Shown: positions 22,950 through 35,553, counted from the stretch's first letter. The stretch is 64,000 nt of DNA from Eustoma russellianum (GCA_036186865.1 AP025040.1:36137425-36201424), one strand, 5' to 3'. Numbers and translations are program-made. Notes: a model not told the origin generated them from the sequence alone.

Positions 22950-23669
22950 TCAATTTCCTTTTAAAACCGTTTCTCCTTTTTCATTTATTATATCACAAGA
23001 ATTGGGAAGAATGGAGACATTATAACCACAATCTATAAGTTGAGAAATACTAAGTAAATTATAAGATAGATTGCTTACTAATAACACATTTCGTATTTGA
23101 AATGTGTTAGGGTCCCCAATTGTTCCTTTTCCAACAACTTGTCCTTTGTTGTTGTCACCAAATGTTACTTTTCCTCCATCCTTGATGTGTTCCAATTCGA
23201 TGAATAGTTTGGGGTTCCCCGTCATATGCCTCGAACATCCACTATCTAAAAACCATTTAGTTTTTAGATTCTTTGACTTTGCCTCCTTCTTGCATTCCTT
23301 GTGTTTATCCTCGTTGGATACGAAGCAGACTTGAGCTTCCTCAGTTTCGGATTCCGAGTCGGATGAGTCGCTCCATGTGCTCACCTTCATTGCTCGTTTC
23401 CCTTTTCTTGCCTTAGACTCCTTTGTCTTTGTGGTTTGAGCCTCCTTGTCCTTGGCTTGTTTATTATTGTTGTTATTATTATTTTTCTTCATGGGACACT
23501 CGTATGAAATATGTCCTTTTTGACCGCATTCATAACACTTTAATTCTTTATTATTCCATTTGTTTATGTTATTCTTCCTAGGTTGAGAAGAAGAAGAAGA
23601 AGAATTACATTGTCTATTCCTATTTGGAAGTTTGAAAAATTTTCTTAGTTTTCTAGCTATCAATATCAA
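22950..23669 (-). pseudogene. S3 gag end and protease
   Basis: Contains the CCHC knuckle CYECGQKGHISYEC, an Asn run, an acidic SDSSDSESETEEAQVCF block (matching the S1 gag region), then the protease WFLDSGCSRHMTGN with catalytic DSG. It lacks the long coiled-coil extension seen in S1. A premature TGA ends it. Confidence 0.9.
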
Positions 23670-23872
23670 CTCATCGTCTAATTCAGTATCACTATTACTA
23701 TCATCGTTACTAGCATGTGTTTCGGTTGTTTTGAAAGCTATTGACTTACCGGATACTTAGACGATTCAGACTTTCGTTGGTTTAATTTAACCTCGTAAAC
23801 TTTAAGAGACCCGATCAATTCATCCATCTTAGTGATTGACTTTGTCTCCTCGATTGCAGTCACCTTTGGATC

Positions 23873-24439
23873 CTATTCAGCAGGGAGGCTTCGTAACACC
23901 TTTTGAACCTTTTCACTGTTCGAAAATGACTTTCCTAAAGCTTCAAGGGCATTGAAAATATTAGTAATCCTCAAATCCATAGATGTTATGGATTCGTTTG
24001 GCAACATTTTGAAAGTCTCTAATTCAGTCATAAGCATGTTTATTTTTGACTCTTTAACACCACTAGTACCTTCATGCTTTAATACAAGTGATTTCCACAT
24101 GTCGTGTGTGCTTGTGCAATTTGACGCATATCCTGCTTCAGAAGTTGTAAGTCCATTCAAAAGTAATTGCATAGCTTTAGCATTCATGGACATTTTCTTT
24201 TTATCATCTGATGACCATTCACTTTTACATTTTTCAACCTCTTGAGTTACTTCACTAACTTTTGTAACTTTCGTTGGAATGTACGGTCCATCTTCAACTA
24301 TAGACCATAAATCGATGTCTATAGCCATTAAGAATAGCCTCATTCTTAGTTTCCAATGAACAAAATTATTGCCATCAAAAAGAGGAGGGCGTTGTGTAGA
24401 CATACCTTTCAACTCACCTTTGTGAGAAACAATAGCCAT
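23873..24439 (-). pseudogene. S3 gag N-terminal part
   Basis: Starts at an ATG about 105 bp inside the primer site (MAIVSHK) and reads RPPLFDGNNFVHWKLRMRLF, LLNGLTTSE, HEGTSGVKES and VQKVLRSLPAE. It then hits TAG at 23873-23875 where S1 has Trp (SEWDPKV), a G-to-A change. A frame change lies between 23670 and 23870, before the zinc-knuckle block. Confidence 0.9.
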
Positions 24440-24542
24440 AGTTTGTACCTTGGATTTGAGACAAGCAGTATATAATGAATCGTTATTTCTTGGCCTTGTA
24501 TTGTTCGTATGGTGTTGAATCTTGCTTCTTTTTAGTGGTGTT

Positions 24543-24560
24543 GGTCTGGCTCTGATACCA
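24543..24560 (-). other. S3 primer binding site
   Basis: On the minus strand TGGTATCAGAGCCAGACC follows the 5' LTR by two bases. It is complementary in form to initiator Met tRNA. Confidence 0.92.
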
Positions 24561-24562
24561 AA

Positions 24563-26967
24563 TGTTGGACCGTGCACCTGCAATAAACACCACTAGAGGG
24601 AGGGGGGTGAATAGTGGTTAGCGGAAATTACACTACAACCCTTTGTTAAAATCCCCTTTGAAAACAGAATCTGAAACCACCTCAGATTCAGAACCCGTTT
24701 TTCAAAAATTCACAAATAATTGTACACAACTCCAAAAATTATGAAACTATCCAGAATTTAACTTCAATGAGTTAACAAGACTCTATTCAAAAATCAGACA
24801 AAAATAAGATTGTTTGGCCCTTCAAATAAATAAAAAGATTCAGACGGTCAATCTGGACAGAATTGGACAGAATGTTGCTGATTTTGCAAAACGTGTTTCT
24901 CTTTGAATACTCAACCAAAAAGGTTGATCTTTATATCAAAACACTCTTTAGGATGTGTAGATGAAGTTTCCAAAAGGCCCTGACCTTAACCAACTCTTGA
25001 AAAATACAGAATTTAAGTTTTCTCAAAACTGGTCAGATTGCATCTAGATTGGAGCAGTTATCTTGTAAAGACTGAAAGACTAACTTTCCCTTGCTCAAAT
25101 CAAGTGATTCTTGTTGCAAATGAAAGCTAACAGTCTGAAGTATAACTCAACCAAAAATCACGAATTTTGAAAGTGTTTAGATATTTTTTCAAATTGTGAG
25201 AATTGTGTGAAAACTGCAGTCAAAAACGGGCAGAAAACAGAAATAAAGAAACAAGAGAAGAACACCGAGAATTTATCCTGGTTCGGTCAATGTGACCTAC
25301 TCCAGTCCCAAGGAACACCTTTCCTTGGATTTCACTATCAAATGAACACCTTATAACAAGAGCCAAGCTTGATCCTTGAGTTATACACCAACCCTATTCA
25401 AGACTTGGATAATCACTTCTATGCAACTCTTGGTTACAACACCTCTACCACCTATTGATGTAGCCTTATAAATTTGGCTAATCAATCATACAAATCCAAC
25501 TCAAGAAGGTGTGTATAGTGTAGCTGGACAACAAAGAAAATTGGAACACCTTAGCTACACAAAGTATGAACGAATATATGAGAAGAGAATAGCAAGAAAA
25601 CAATCTTCAATTTTGCTTTCAAGTGTATGTCTTCTCTTCTTCACCTTGCCTCCTATTTATAGTGTGAATAGATGGCATATTCTCTCCAACTTTTAGATCA
25701 TGTGATGGCTGAGAATTTTGAATTAAAGCACCTCCATAATCATCTCCAACAACCTTGTCTCTATTACATTCAAATTTGAAATTTCAAGTTGGCAACTTTT
25801 GCCAACTAGCTTGTTTTTGAATTTTCCACTTGTCCAAAAGTCATATAATGAGTACACCACCTTATCCACCTGTTTATGGACGTTTTTTGATTTTTTATGT
25901 ATGTATACCAACTCAAATTTTGTGAATAAAAAATAATGAATAAGTGTTGACAAGATTATGTCAACATATAACACCAAAATTCATACTTTCTTCTCCTTTA
26001 CATATTGTGATGAATCTTGCACCAAGGACACCTTGTAATCTCTAAAAGATGATGATTAATATCCTTTTATAACATCTATAAGAGGGTCTTCAAGAAAAAA
26101 TAGAATGTGACATCTCAAATCGTCACATATCCAGCTATAGTCAATACTATCATCGGTTGAGAGAATAAGATATAAGATCACCATATAATCTTCAAAATGA
26201 TAATAACACAGCTCCAGAATGAAGATAATAATATGCTCAAGAGATTCCTTGAGTGGAAATACCAAAAATACCCTTGGGGGTAAAATGACCAAAATACCCC
26301 TGGTGTGAGAAAACTCCAGAAATGCCTCCGATGGTCAGAAATAATCACAATACCACCTTTGTCATGATAACCAAGATAATAATATGCACTTGAAATATTT
26401 TTCACCATATGATGTTCCTACAAAACTTAAAATACCAATTTTGCCCTTTTTGGTAAGTTGTAGAAACTTCCAAGGCACGTTAGTCACAAGACAATAATAA
26501 TCACCAAAAACACATAATAAGCACATAATGAGCATGTATAAATCATGTAAAAATGAAAACAACCATTTTATCACATTTTAGAAAATTATTTCTAAAAACT
26601 CTAGACATCGATCGATCGAAGTACCTCAGCTTCATAGATCGATGTCTCACATAAAGGTTCAGGTTTTGTCTCTGACCTACATCGATTGATCGAAGTGAGA
26701 GTTCGATGTACATTGATCGATCGATATGTCTTAGATTTAGAGATCGATGTCTCACAGAAAGGTCTTAAACTTTTCTGCCTTACATAGATCGATCGATGTG
26801 AGAGATCTATGTACATAGATCGATCGATGTGCAACAACCTGAGAGATCGATGTCAACTTGTTCAACTTATTCAACTTTTAATCACATATAACACCATGTG
26901 TGATATTTTTAAATATTCATCACTTAAAATCATGACTTTGAAAATCATCCAAACATATTTCTCAACA
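24563..26967 (-). repeat. S3 5' LTR (complete)
   Basis: 2405 bp. Its right edge is CTCAACA followed by the ATGCT duplication. It contains an array of ATCGATCG motifs (26603-26855) that the shortened left LTR has lost. Its element-3' end keeps the Sirevirus TCTAGTGGTG motif. Confidence 0.92.
26603..26855. repeat. ATCGATCG-rich repeat array in the S3 LTR
   Basis: At least seven blocks built on ACATCGATCGATCGAAGT, TTCGATGTACATTGATCGA, GAGATCGATGTC and ATAGATCGATCGATGTG, in both orientations, spaced 20-60 bp. Similar wording, including GAGxGTTCGATGTA, occurs in the unrelated T4 LTR at 42969-43088. Confidence 0.85.
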
Positions 26968-28318
26968 ATGCTCGTGATGTATGCATCGTAAAACTTTCGA
27001 AAAACATTTCATTTCATAGGTACATAAATATGACATGACATGAATTGGCTATAGCACATTTCGTAACATAAGAATGGTACCTATGACATACCGAATGACT
27101 CCCCTAGTATCCTTTAGTACCGTCCATGAATCCCAATTGTCCAACCACGGTGTTACATCATGCATACCTCGGATTAACGGTAACGCGTTATGACTGAGAT
27201 CTCGAGTCCCAGACGTGGTGTTAAAGTCAATCATAACGTCTTTTGCCCCTAATATCCTCCCCCTGGACAAGACATCAGGCGCACACCATATAGAACGTCG
27301 TGTACATGACAGAAAGGCAGAGCTGGAAAAGGTGTCACACTCAGTCCACAGAACATGCATACACAGAAAGGAAGAGAACCCTTGTCCCTGACAAGGTGTT
27401 ACACTCAGCCATCGTGCATAAGTCGTATGGAATAATTCGTCTTGTGGTACAATTCTTTATTTATGAAAACATTAAAACATTTCTTGCGATAATCATTTCG
27501 TAAACATGTTCGTAAATAAAACTTGTTTTGTTTGAAAGAAAATCGGGATGACATTATGCTTATGAAATGCTTGGATTCTCGACTGACTCCAAGGTCTTAA
27601 CACACTCAGCTCCTACCCTTTTTAAATATACAATAGTCGTATCATGTGTTATGTAAATTGATCGTTTTGTCCTTTTTGTCTTTCTTTAAGGGGCTCTCGG
27701 TTTTGGGGTGAAAACAGCCCTTAATAGTGTCTCATACTTCATTCTTATTTAATTAATGTATTCCATTCTTAATTCCCTTTATAACTTTCTAAGACAGCCC
27801 CCATGTCATCATGCTTAAAGTGGAAATTACCCAAAGCTCCCCGGGGACTAGTTTCGGCCAAATGGGCCAAAACAGCCCCTTTTTTAAAATTTATCCTTTT
27901 TCACATTTATTAATTTTTCCATTCCTTGAATTATCATATATACCATGTATTTTTTTTATGGAAAGATAATTTTATTGAATCATATATAAAATGTATTTTT
28001 ATGCATATGTTTACATGAATATAATCATCTAAAGATAACCATCACATTGATGCCAAAAGGCTCTTTGGCCGAGAGTCCGTAGACTCACCATCATTAAAGA
28101 TAACCATCACATTGTCCATCTTGTGCATGCATGCAAGTTGTAAATATAATCAACATTCATTTGTACCATAGTTTACCATAGATAAACATATCATGATGGT
28201 ACATACATTTCATGGATTAAACATATTTGGCTTGCAACAAAATACATCTCATAAGTATGATCTTCTGGTCCACATTGTGATGATGTTAGTATCATCTATA
28301 CATGCAAGTCCATAAAAG
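26968..28318 (-). repeat. T2: antisense Ty3 LTR fragment, right part
   Basis: Continues the T2 LTR after S3 and matches 50036-51408 closely. It includes the tandemly repeated GGTGTTACA(C) region (about 27145-27420) and the TTGGCCGAGAGTCC block. It stops abruptly at CATAAAAGAA, where Sirevirus LTR sequence begins. No coding sequence was seen. Confidence 0.87.
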
Positions 28319-29726
28319 AAAATTCAGCATGTGAGACTTAATGTGGTGGCCGATTTAGGTCTTGATGATGACAAATTTGCTTCAAAAAATTGAAGGGATT
28401 AATTGTTGATTATTTGGCAACATTTTAAACTCTTTTTGGCACATTTTTTCATTTTATTTTCAGATTTTACAGCCACTAAATAATGACAAGATTGTACCAA
28501 TCATAGAGTGCCAAGTAAGAAAAGTCAAGTCATCCATCCAATCAAAATGTGCCAAATGAGCAAGGTGGTGTCATATCTACACAAGGCAAGATACCAATGC
28601 CATTAAAGAGAATTCTTAAGATGGTAGAAACCCTATAGGGGGCGGCCACATCAAGTTAAAAAGAAGAGAAGTAGTGCAAACAAAGTCAAGATAACTCTCA
28701 TAATTTCCAAAGTGCAAAAAGACTCTTCACTCTCTTCTTCTACATTTCTTTCTTCTTCTTCTTCTTCTTCTGTTAAGCCTATTGTTCTTATATTCAATAT
28801 ATTGAATAGGCTTTGATTAGACCACCATACATGTTTTAAATTGTAAAAGGTTGATCAAGGTGTGATCAAACCTTCATCCATTTAGTGGTGGTGTTCGTGA
28901 TCGTGTGATTGCTTGTAATGTTTGTTTAAGGGTGGAGTTAGTATGTAACCCCATCAACCCTTGTGGTAAGGTGTTAATTTTGTTTAGTGATAACCGAGGA
29001 AGGTGTCCTCGAAGACTGGAGTAGGTTGATTTAACCGAACTAGTATAAAATTCCTTGTGTTCTTTAATTTACTGCACAGTATTTTTAGCTTCCAGCATTC
29101 TGCATCCATTTCGTCGCAATCTTAAAAATAGCAAACGAATTTCAAAAATTGTAAAATTTTACAGAAAACCACATCACTTAAGTTTCACTTGGCGCAAGTT
29201 TCAACCCATTTGGACAAGTATAAGTCAATCAAACGTTAATAGTTCGGAGACTAGTGCAATCTGATTTTTTCAGACTTACAAAGGTTGAGAACTTCAACAT
29301 ATTTGACATACTTCCCACAAAACTTTTTCAAAACTGTTTCAACCCATTAAAATAAATACCTTAAGGGGTTTTTCATTAAATTTTCAGACCATTTGGAGTT
29401 ATGGATTAATCGAAATAAATTTTTCATATCGGAGTACTGTTTCTAGCAGATTCGTGCAATCTGAGTACAAACTTATTTTCAAAGGGTTAGAGGTTGAATT
29501 TTAATCTGAAATTTTTAGGAGATATTCATAACATCTGAGAATAGAATTTCTCTAAATTTAAGAATTTTTGAATGCCTGTAACCTGGCCTTTTAAACGTTT
29601 TAAATCAGGATCTGAAAACAGAAACTGATTTCATAAGTTAGGTTTTTGGGTCAAAATATTTTAAAAACTAAATTTTCCGCACCTACTATTCAACCCCCCT
29701 TCTAGTGGTGCTATACACATCCTACA
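28318..29726 (+). repeat. S2: Sirevirus LTR remnant 2
   Basis: Matches 17526-18926 at high identity, from ATTCAGCATGTGAGAC to CTTCTAGTGGTG...ATCCTACA, and lacks the 5' portion. The pairing with 16842-18926 suggests the two LTRs of one element whose interior was replaced by T2. The join with T2 shares a few bases (GAA). Confidence 0.85.
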
Positions 29727-30650
29727 AGTAGATGTTGGGTTGCATGCTAATTTGACTAATGTGCTTGAAAATGATGTGAAACATGAAGCCGAATTTGTTG
29801 AAGGAGTTGATGGAAAACATGTGACAAATTTAAAATCGTAAATGAGGAAGAAAGGCAAAAGAATGATACAAATGTGTTTAAAGTTTTATTGCCGAATATT
29901 TTATCATCTTCTTTGCATATGAATTTCTATTATTTCATGTTCAACATGTTCAAGTTGAAAAGGACAAGGACACATTGTTTGTGCCCATTACAACATACTC
30001 ATTGGTTATGTGTCTTGCTGCCGAAAGTTCTGTAAATTCTGCAAGCATCCCCATTTCAAAATCTTAGATTTGTTTAAATGTGTGTTTAAGCCGCCCCCTA
30101 TTGTTTGAATTTATTTGAATTATCTATTTGTTTGATCTAAGAGCTCGCGAATGCATGTATAAGTCTTTTTGTGTCATGATTTTGTTATTAGTCGTGTACA
30201 TGTTATATGTGTTAAAAGTTGTAGTTGTGGTACTCAAAGTTATAATTTATCTAGATCTCATACTTTTTTTTCTAAAGAGAATTATGTTGTAATCATTTGC
30301 ACATAAGGGAAACATGATTTACATGTGCTGACTTATGAAGCTAATCATGGTAACACATCACACGACATCGAACACCATATGTCATTTAACGTACTAACAC
30401 ATTCTTTTGTCTATAGAAACGATTTGTTGCAGGTTCTAATGCATCCAAAGTATGTTAAAAAAGGGCATATAAGTTCATGAAAATCTTGGAGCTAAAGAGA
30501 CATATCTTCTTTAGTTTTGAGTTTCTTTTAATCTTACCTTACATTTTTTTCTAACATATTGATATTTGATCCAGGCGGGGATGAGAATAAGCTAGACAAA
30601 TTTGTAATTATTAGTCGTCTATTCCGTTTTTATGTTACAAGCATATTTTG
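29727..30650. other. Unassigned sequence between S2 and T3
   Basis: No confident gene. A short plus-strand open stretch (about 29730-29841; LHANLTNVLENDVKHEAEFV) is followed by AT-rich sequence. TTTGATCCAG|GCGGGGATG near 30572 resembles a splice acceptor. It may be decayed interior of T3 or a gene fragment. Confidence 0.4.
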
Positions 30651-30779
30651 GACAAGTTCCCTTCTCCTAGTGCGAATTTAGATTAGAGGACGAATACTTT
30701 CGAGCAGAGAGGGAACGATGAAGATATGGATCACCGTCCACACGACGAAGACATGCAGAGAGATTGAGTGAGAGGTTGC
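30651..30779 (+). pseudogene. T3: old Ty3 pol C-terminus, left part
   Basis: Reads DKFPSPSANLD, stop, RTNTFEQRGNDEDMDHRP, a wording typical of Ty3 polyprotein tails in plants (RTN...GNDE). It has a TAG and, just before the S4 insertion, a TGA. The same frame continues beyond S4 at 47211. The last five bases GTTGC are the S4 target duplication. Confidence 0.75.
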
Positions 30780-33598
30780 TGTAGGACCCGTATAGCACCA
30801 ATAGAAGGGGATTGAATAGTGCGTGTGGAAAAATTCAGTTTTAAAAACTTTTGGACCAAAAAACTCACTTCTGAAAACAGTTTTTGTTTTCAGATCCGTA
30901 TTTGATTAATCTAGATGATTTGGTTATAGACCTCCAAAATTTATGAAATTTTGTGAGGATGTGATCTCAGATGTTGTGAGTGTCTCACAAAAATTTCAAT
31001 TTAAAATTCCAAACCTAACCTTTTGAAAACACGTTTTTGTACAGATTGTGACAATATGCCGGAAATTGTACTCCGAAATAAAAAATTTATTTCTATTAAT
31101 TGGGAACTCTAAATGGCATCGAAACTTTATTGTAAGACCCTCAAGATATTAACTTTAATGGGCTGAAACAGTTTTTCAAATTTCCCTTGGTTAATATGTC
31201 AACTACGTTGAGGTTCTAAACCTTAGCAAATATGAGAATCAGATTCCCTTGGTAAGTATGTCAACAACGTTGACTGACTTATACTTATCCAAATGAGGTT
31301 AAACTTGTGCCAAATGAAAGCTATGATGTATGGCTATGTTTCTACAAAATTTTGTGATTTTTGAAAATCGTTTGCTATTTTTACTGTTGTAATGAATAAG
31401 ATGCAGAAAACAGGAACTGAAAGTAAAAGTGCTGAAAAGTAAGAACACCGACAATTTTATATTGGTTCGGTTAAAACAACCTACTCCAGTCTTCGAGGAC
31501 ACCTTCATTGGTTTTCATTAAACACAAAAACACCTTACCACAAGGGTGACTGGAGTTAAACACCAACTCCACCCTTTTACAATCAAACAAAAAACCAAAC
31601 CAACACGAACACAACCACCGATCAAATGAAGGCTTGATCACACCTTGAGCAACCTTTTACAGTAAATGAACGAGTGTAGGTGGTATATCAAATCCTATAT
31701 AATATATGGAATATATGAATGATAGGCTTGGGGCTAAGAGCAAGAGAAAAGAAAGAAAGAAGAGGAGAGAGTCTTGCTTTTTTGACTTGAAAGAATATGC
31801 ACTTTTTCTTAGCTTTGTCTTGCACCATCTTGCCCTTTTTATCTTGTCTTGCCTGCCCCCCTAGGGTTAGCATTCTTTCTTGAAAATTGTTTTGAATACC
31901 CTTGGAAGATTGCCTTGTGTAAATGATGACACAACCTTGCTTACTTGGTGAAATATGATTGGAGGGATGACTTGTCTTTGCCTAGTTGTCACTTCTTGAT
32001 AGGCCATTATTAATCCACCTTGGCACTCCTTAAATGAGCTGGAATTTCTTCAAAAAAATCTGAAACATGTGCTCAAAATCAAGGTGAATAATTACCATTA
32101 ATCATAATTCAATCTCCTTAAATATTTGAAGACAATTGAAGACATTAAGGACTCAAAAATCGGCTAGCTCTTCAACATGTGTTTAAATTTTCAGCATGCG
32201 TTTTCTTTTGAATTCTTTCTTTATGTGTTGCCCTCTTCAATGTCAGCAATCATGTGTGGCATGTCCTCCACCAATTGAAGTGCCAAATAAGCTCCACCTA
32301 GGCTCCAAGAAGATGTCCTAGGCATGTGAAGGTTTAGCTGCATGTGGTGAAATTTTCTTTTGGTAAGCTTTGTCAAATAATGCATAATATTCACACATAT
32401 ATGATAAATATGGTAAATTGGAATCAGCTCTAATTTGAATTTTCTAGAACACTCTAACATGTCTTGAATGTGTAAAAGGTGTCTAGATACATGTTACATC
32501 AATGAAGAAAGCGTCCCATGTGTATAGGATTGTAGAAAACCGAATTTTTGATTTTCGTCGATTACGCACTTTTTCTCCGATTAATTTCAATTTTATTACA
32601 CACATAATATATATTACATCACCCATAATATTTATAAAATGAGGTGTATATTAAGAATCAATGGCTGAGTAGAAAACGCCCCATGTGACAAAATCATCTT
32701 CAATTTGAATTCTCCACCAATTTATGTTAAATTGTGGGTGATTTGTGTGTGTAAGCATGGTATGAATTTGTGGCTGATTATGACATGTGAATCACGAAAT
32801 TTTGTAGTATATTTAGTGCATATAGGCTGGCCATCTTTATATGGCAAGTACGTGACCTGTCGGTGAAGTTTCGGTAGTCCCCCGGCACGACAATTTTCCG
32901 TCTATCACCTTGTGACACATCGTTATAATTTTGATATCACCATGACTTGTAACATATGATATAAGACCTGTATATACTCATAAATATGAGGTGTATATAG
33001 TGGTGTGACGTTGACGTACATTTATTATATATGTGACGTGTTGGTGTGGTGGTACGTCGGAATATAAGTGTATAGTGTCTTTTTTAAAAACAAATATGGA
33101 TATATAATATATATGTAATTGGCGTGTAAATTAAATGAAATGAGGAGACTTTCCATTTCAATTTTGTTGCCATATAACTCTCTCCAAATATGTCTTCATA
33201 TAATGAAATATGAAATATGAAATATGTCTCTGAACTGATGTAATATGGTTTTCCTCCGCCATAAGTGAGGCTTTCATTTTAATCAAATAAATGTTTTTAT
33301 AAAAAAAAAATGTCTTCATATAATGAACTAGTTAGTTCATTAACTTAAGCACTTCACTTAATGAACTAGTTTAGTTCATTAATCATGACACCTGAAAATA
33401 GTATAAAGACAACAAATGTTTGCCATATGATGTAAGCTTTAACGCTTCATGACTTGTTAGTATGACACCATTATATATAAATATGTAAAGCAATTTTATC
33501 ACATAAATATGTCAAAAAAAATGTATTCATGCATTTCGTAAGCACGCAACATTTGAAATCATGCATTTTCAAATCATTCATCCACCTATTTCTAAGCA
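30780..33598 (-). repeat. S4 3' LTR
   Basis: Begins TGTAGGACCCGTATAGCACC and ends TTTCTAAGCA next to an antisense polypurine tract. It contains antisense versions of the Sirevirus end motif, the GATCACACCTTGA hairpin, the TCAGCATG palindrome half and CACGTACTTGCC. It is interrupted by L2. Confidence 0.92.
33208..33310 (+). mobile_element. L2: 5'-truncated LINE stub with target duplication
   Basis: About 100 bp sharing GTAATATGGTTTTCCTCCGC and CATAAGTGAGG with the 3' end of L1 (39512-39545) and ending in ten A residues. It is flanked by TGTCTTCATATAATGAA (33191-33207 and 33311-33327). The S4 right LTR at 46917-46933 carries the same sequence once, uninterrupted, an empty-site control within the window. 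Confidence 0.93.
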
Positions 33599-33790
33599 AT
33601 CTCCCCCTTTTGATGATTTGCAAAATAACATTGGTCTATGATTTAAATGTGATCGCTCCACCTACAATTATGAACAAATTTAAAATTTGAATTTCATATC
33701 GTACTCGTGCTCCCCGTTAAATCATGCTTCTCTTACGCTTCCCTCTCCCCCTTAAATCATGCTTTTGTATCCCCTTTATTTTGCAAATGT
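33599..33790 (-). other. S4 polypurine tracts
   Basis: Antisense CTCCCCCTTTT touches the LTR, and CTCCCCGTTAAATCATGC, CCCTCTCCCCCTTAAATC and CCCCTTTATTTTGC follow. This is the multiplied polypurine arrangement of Sireviruses. Confidence 0.8.
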
Positions 33791-33824
33791 CATCAAATGT
33801 ACAAGAATGGAAAGAAATAGCAAT

Positions 33825-35014
33825 TTATAGCATATCAACCGAAATCGTGCCTAATTTGGAGCGTAAATTTTCATACGTGGCTTGATTAAATGCTTTGGTG
33901 AATATGTCGGCTACTTGTGCTTCAGTACGGACATGTTCTATAACGATATCACCGCAGTTTACATGATCACGAAGAAAGTGATATCGTACCTCTACATGTT
34001 TTGCCTTAGAGTGTAATACGGGGTTCTTAGACAAGTTAATAGCACTCATACTATCACAATATATAGGGATGCGATTTACAGTTATTCCAAAATTGGATAG
34101 CTGCTGTTTTAGCCATAGTAGTTGTGTGCAACGAAGACTAAGTGCCGTGTATTCCGCTTCAGTAGTAGATAATGCTACACTCGCTTGTTTTTTCAAAAAC
34201 CATAATATTAATGAATTATCGATGAATTGGCATGTACCACTTGTGCTTTTTCTATCTATTTTACATCCGCCATAATCCGCATCAATATAAGCATGCAAAT
34301 TAAATTCACAATTTTTAGCATGCCAAATTCCTAATGTGGAAGTATGCTTAATGTATCGAAATATCCTTTTTACAGCATTATAGTGTGACACTTTAGGGTT
34401 ACTTTGAAAATGAGCACACATAAAAACACTAAATAAGATATCGGGTCTACTTGCAGCAAGATAAAGAAAAAACCATTCATAGACCTATACAAACCATTAT
34501 CGAAGTCTTTCCTTTCTCATCTTTATCGAGTTTAGTGGTTACACTCATAGGGGTGAGAGATGGTTTCAAGTTTTCAAAGTTAAACTTTTTCATCATGTCA
34601 TTCACGTATTTAACTTGACTTATATGTATTCCTTTACTAGTTTGTTTAATTTTAAAGCTAACAAAACAATTTAATTTACTAACCATAGACATATCAAATT
34701 CGAATTTCAAGCATGTTTCAAATTCTTTGACTAGCTTATGACATGCAGATCAAAAGATAATATCATCAACATAAATTTGAATAATGAAAAAATCCGATAT
34801 TTCTTGTTTCAAGAATAAATTACTATCTATGGTTTCTCTTTTAAATCTATTTTCTAAAAGAAATATAGCAAAACGATCATACCAAGCCCTAGGTGCTTGT
34901 TTTAAACCATATAGTGCCTTCTTTATTTATACACATGATTAGGATATTTTATATCCTCAAAACCTGGTGGTTGTTTTAGATACACTTCTTCCTATATGAA
35001 ACCGTTTAAGAATG
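33825..35014 (-). pseudogene. S4 pol: RT C-terminal half and RNase H
   Basis: RNase H is nearly complete (YIDADYGGCKIDRKSTSG, ALSTTEAEY, HVEVRYHFLRDHV), ending at 33825. RT upstream is broken by frameshifts and by a stop directly after YVDDIIF (near 34750). The reading is interrupted at 35014 by L1, within the block that in S1 reads SAFLNG. Confidence 0.9.
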
Positions 35015-35076
35015 TTTGAGGTATCTGTACGTCGATTACTAGCCTCTTTTCCTTAAATGGACGACATCAATTCCAC

Positions 35077-35553
35077 ATGCTTGTTATCATTGAACCTAAA
35101 GCTAGGCCCTCTGCATTAACTTTGTATCGTTTGCAACTTGGCTATAATAACGCTTTGACCGTATGTGATGATTGTATATGGATTTTCTGGCGTAATTCAT
35201 TTATGAGTTTTGAAGATCAATGGGTAGGAGTACAAAATCATTCCTTCATACTTTGTTTGGTGTCAACGGGAGAATCATTTTGGTGCACACTAGTTTATGG
35301 ACTTCATACAGTCACAGCGAGAAGACCATTGTGGCAGGACCTTATAGCATTTCATGCAACAATAAATTTACCATGGCTTATTGGTGGGGATTTCAATACA
35401 TTCTTGTCGCTTGATGAGCATAATGGACGTTCCACACCTGCCCTTCGCACACAACAGGATTTTAATGATTGTGTTTATGCCTGTTCATTACAAGCAATTA
35501 GTTATCAAGCTCACCTTATACTTGGAGTGATGGCAGAGGACTGGGTCGAGTAA
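35077..35553 (+). pseudogene. L1 endonuclease domain, partial
   Basis: Apurinic-type endonuclease that nicks the target to start reverse transcription. Visible: WVGVQNHSF, VYGLHTVTARRPLWQDL and the catalytic WLIGGDFNTFLSLDEHNG. The N-terminal strand with the first catalytic residues is missing. The frame shifts near 35550 (next block SRCLDRYLCTSDF, SSDHSLIFLDC, with the conserved SDHSL). Confidence 0.88.

Larger units (their letters stand above)
19284..26967 (-). mobile_element. S3: Sirevirus-type copia element, internally deleted
   Basis: A minus-strand element flanked by ATGCT (19279-19283 and 26968-26972). Its outer ends are TGTTGGACCG and CTCAACA. The right LTR (24563-26967) is complete and the left (19284-20950) is shortened by an internal deletion. 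The interior encodes gag, protease, integrase and part of RT, with stops and a frameshift. The polypurine tract, RT end and RNase H are missing. LTR divergence by eye is about 2%, older than S1. The host sequence on both sides is the same T2 LTR, which confirms the boundaries. Confidence 0.93.

Noticed and set aside
19284..26232. S3 ending at 26232, because ATGCT at 26233-26237 mimics its target duplication.
   Set aside because: The LTR would then not end in CA, and T2 resumes only at 26968, where a second ATGCT follows a proper CTCAACA terminus. The shorter match ends at the internal deletion junction.
26601..26837. Peptide-like repeats (SIDRS, SIDRC) encoded by the ATCGATCG arrays in S3 and T4.
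   Set aside because: They are a direct translation of the ATCGATCG DNA repeat, occur in several frames and strands, and have no conserved start or stop.
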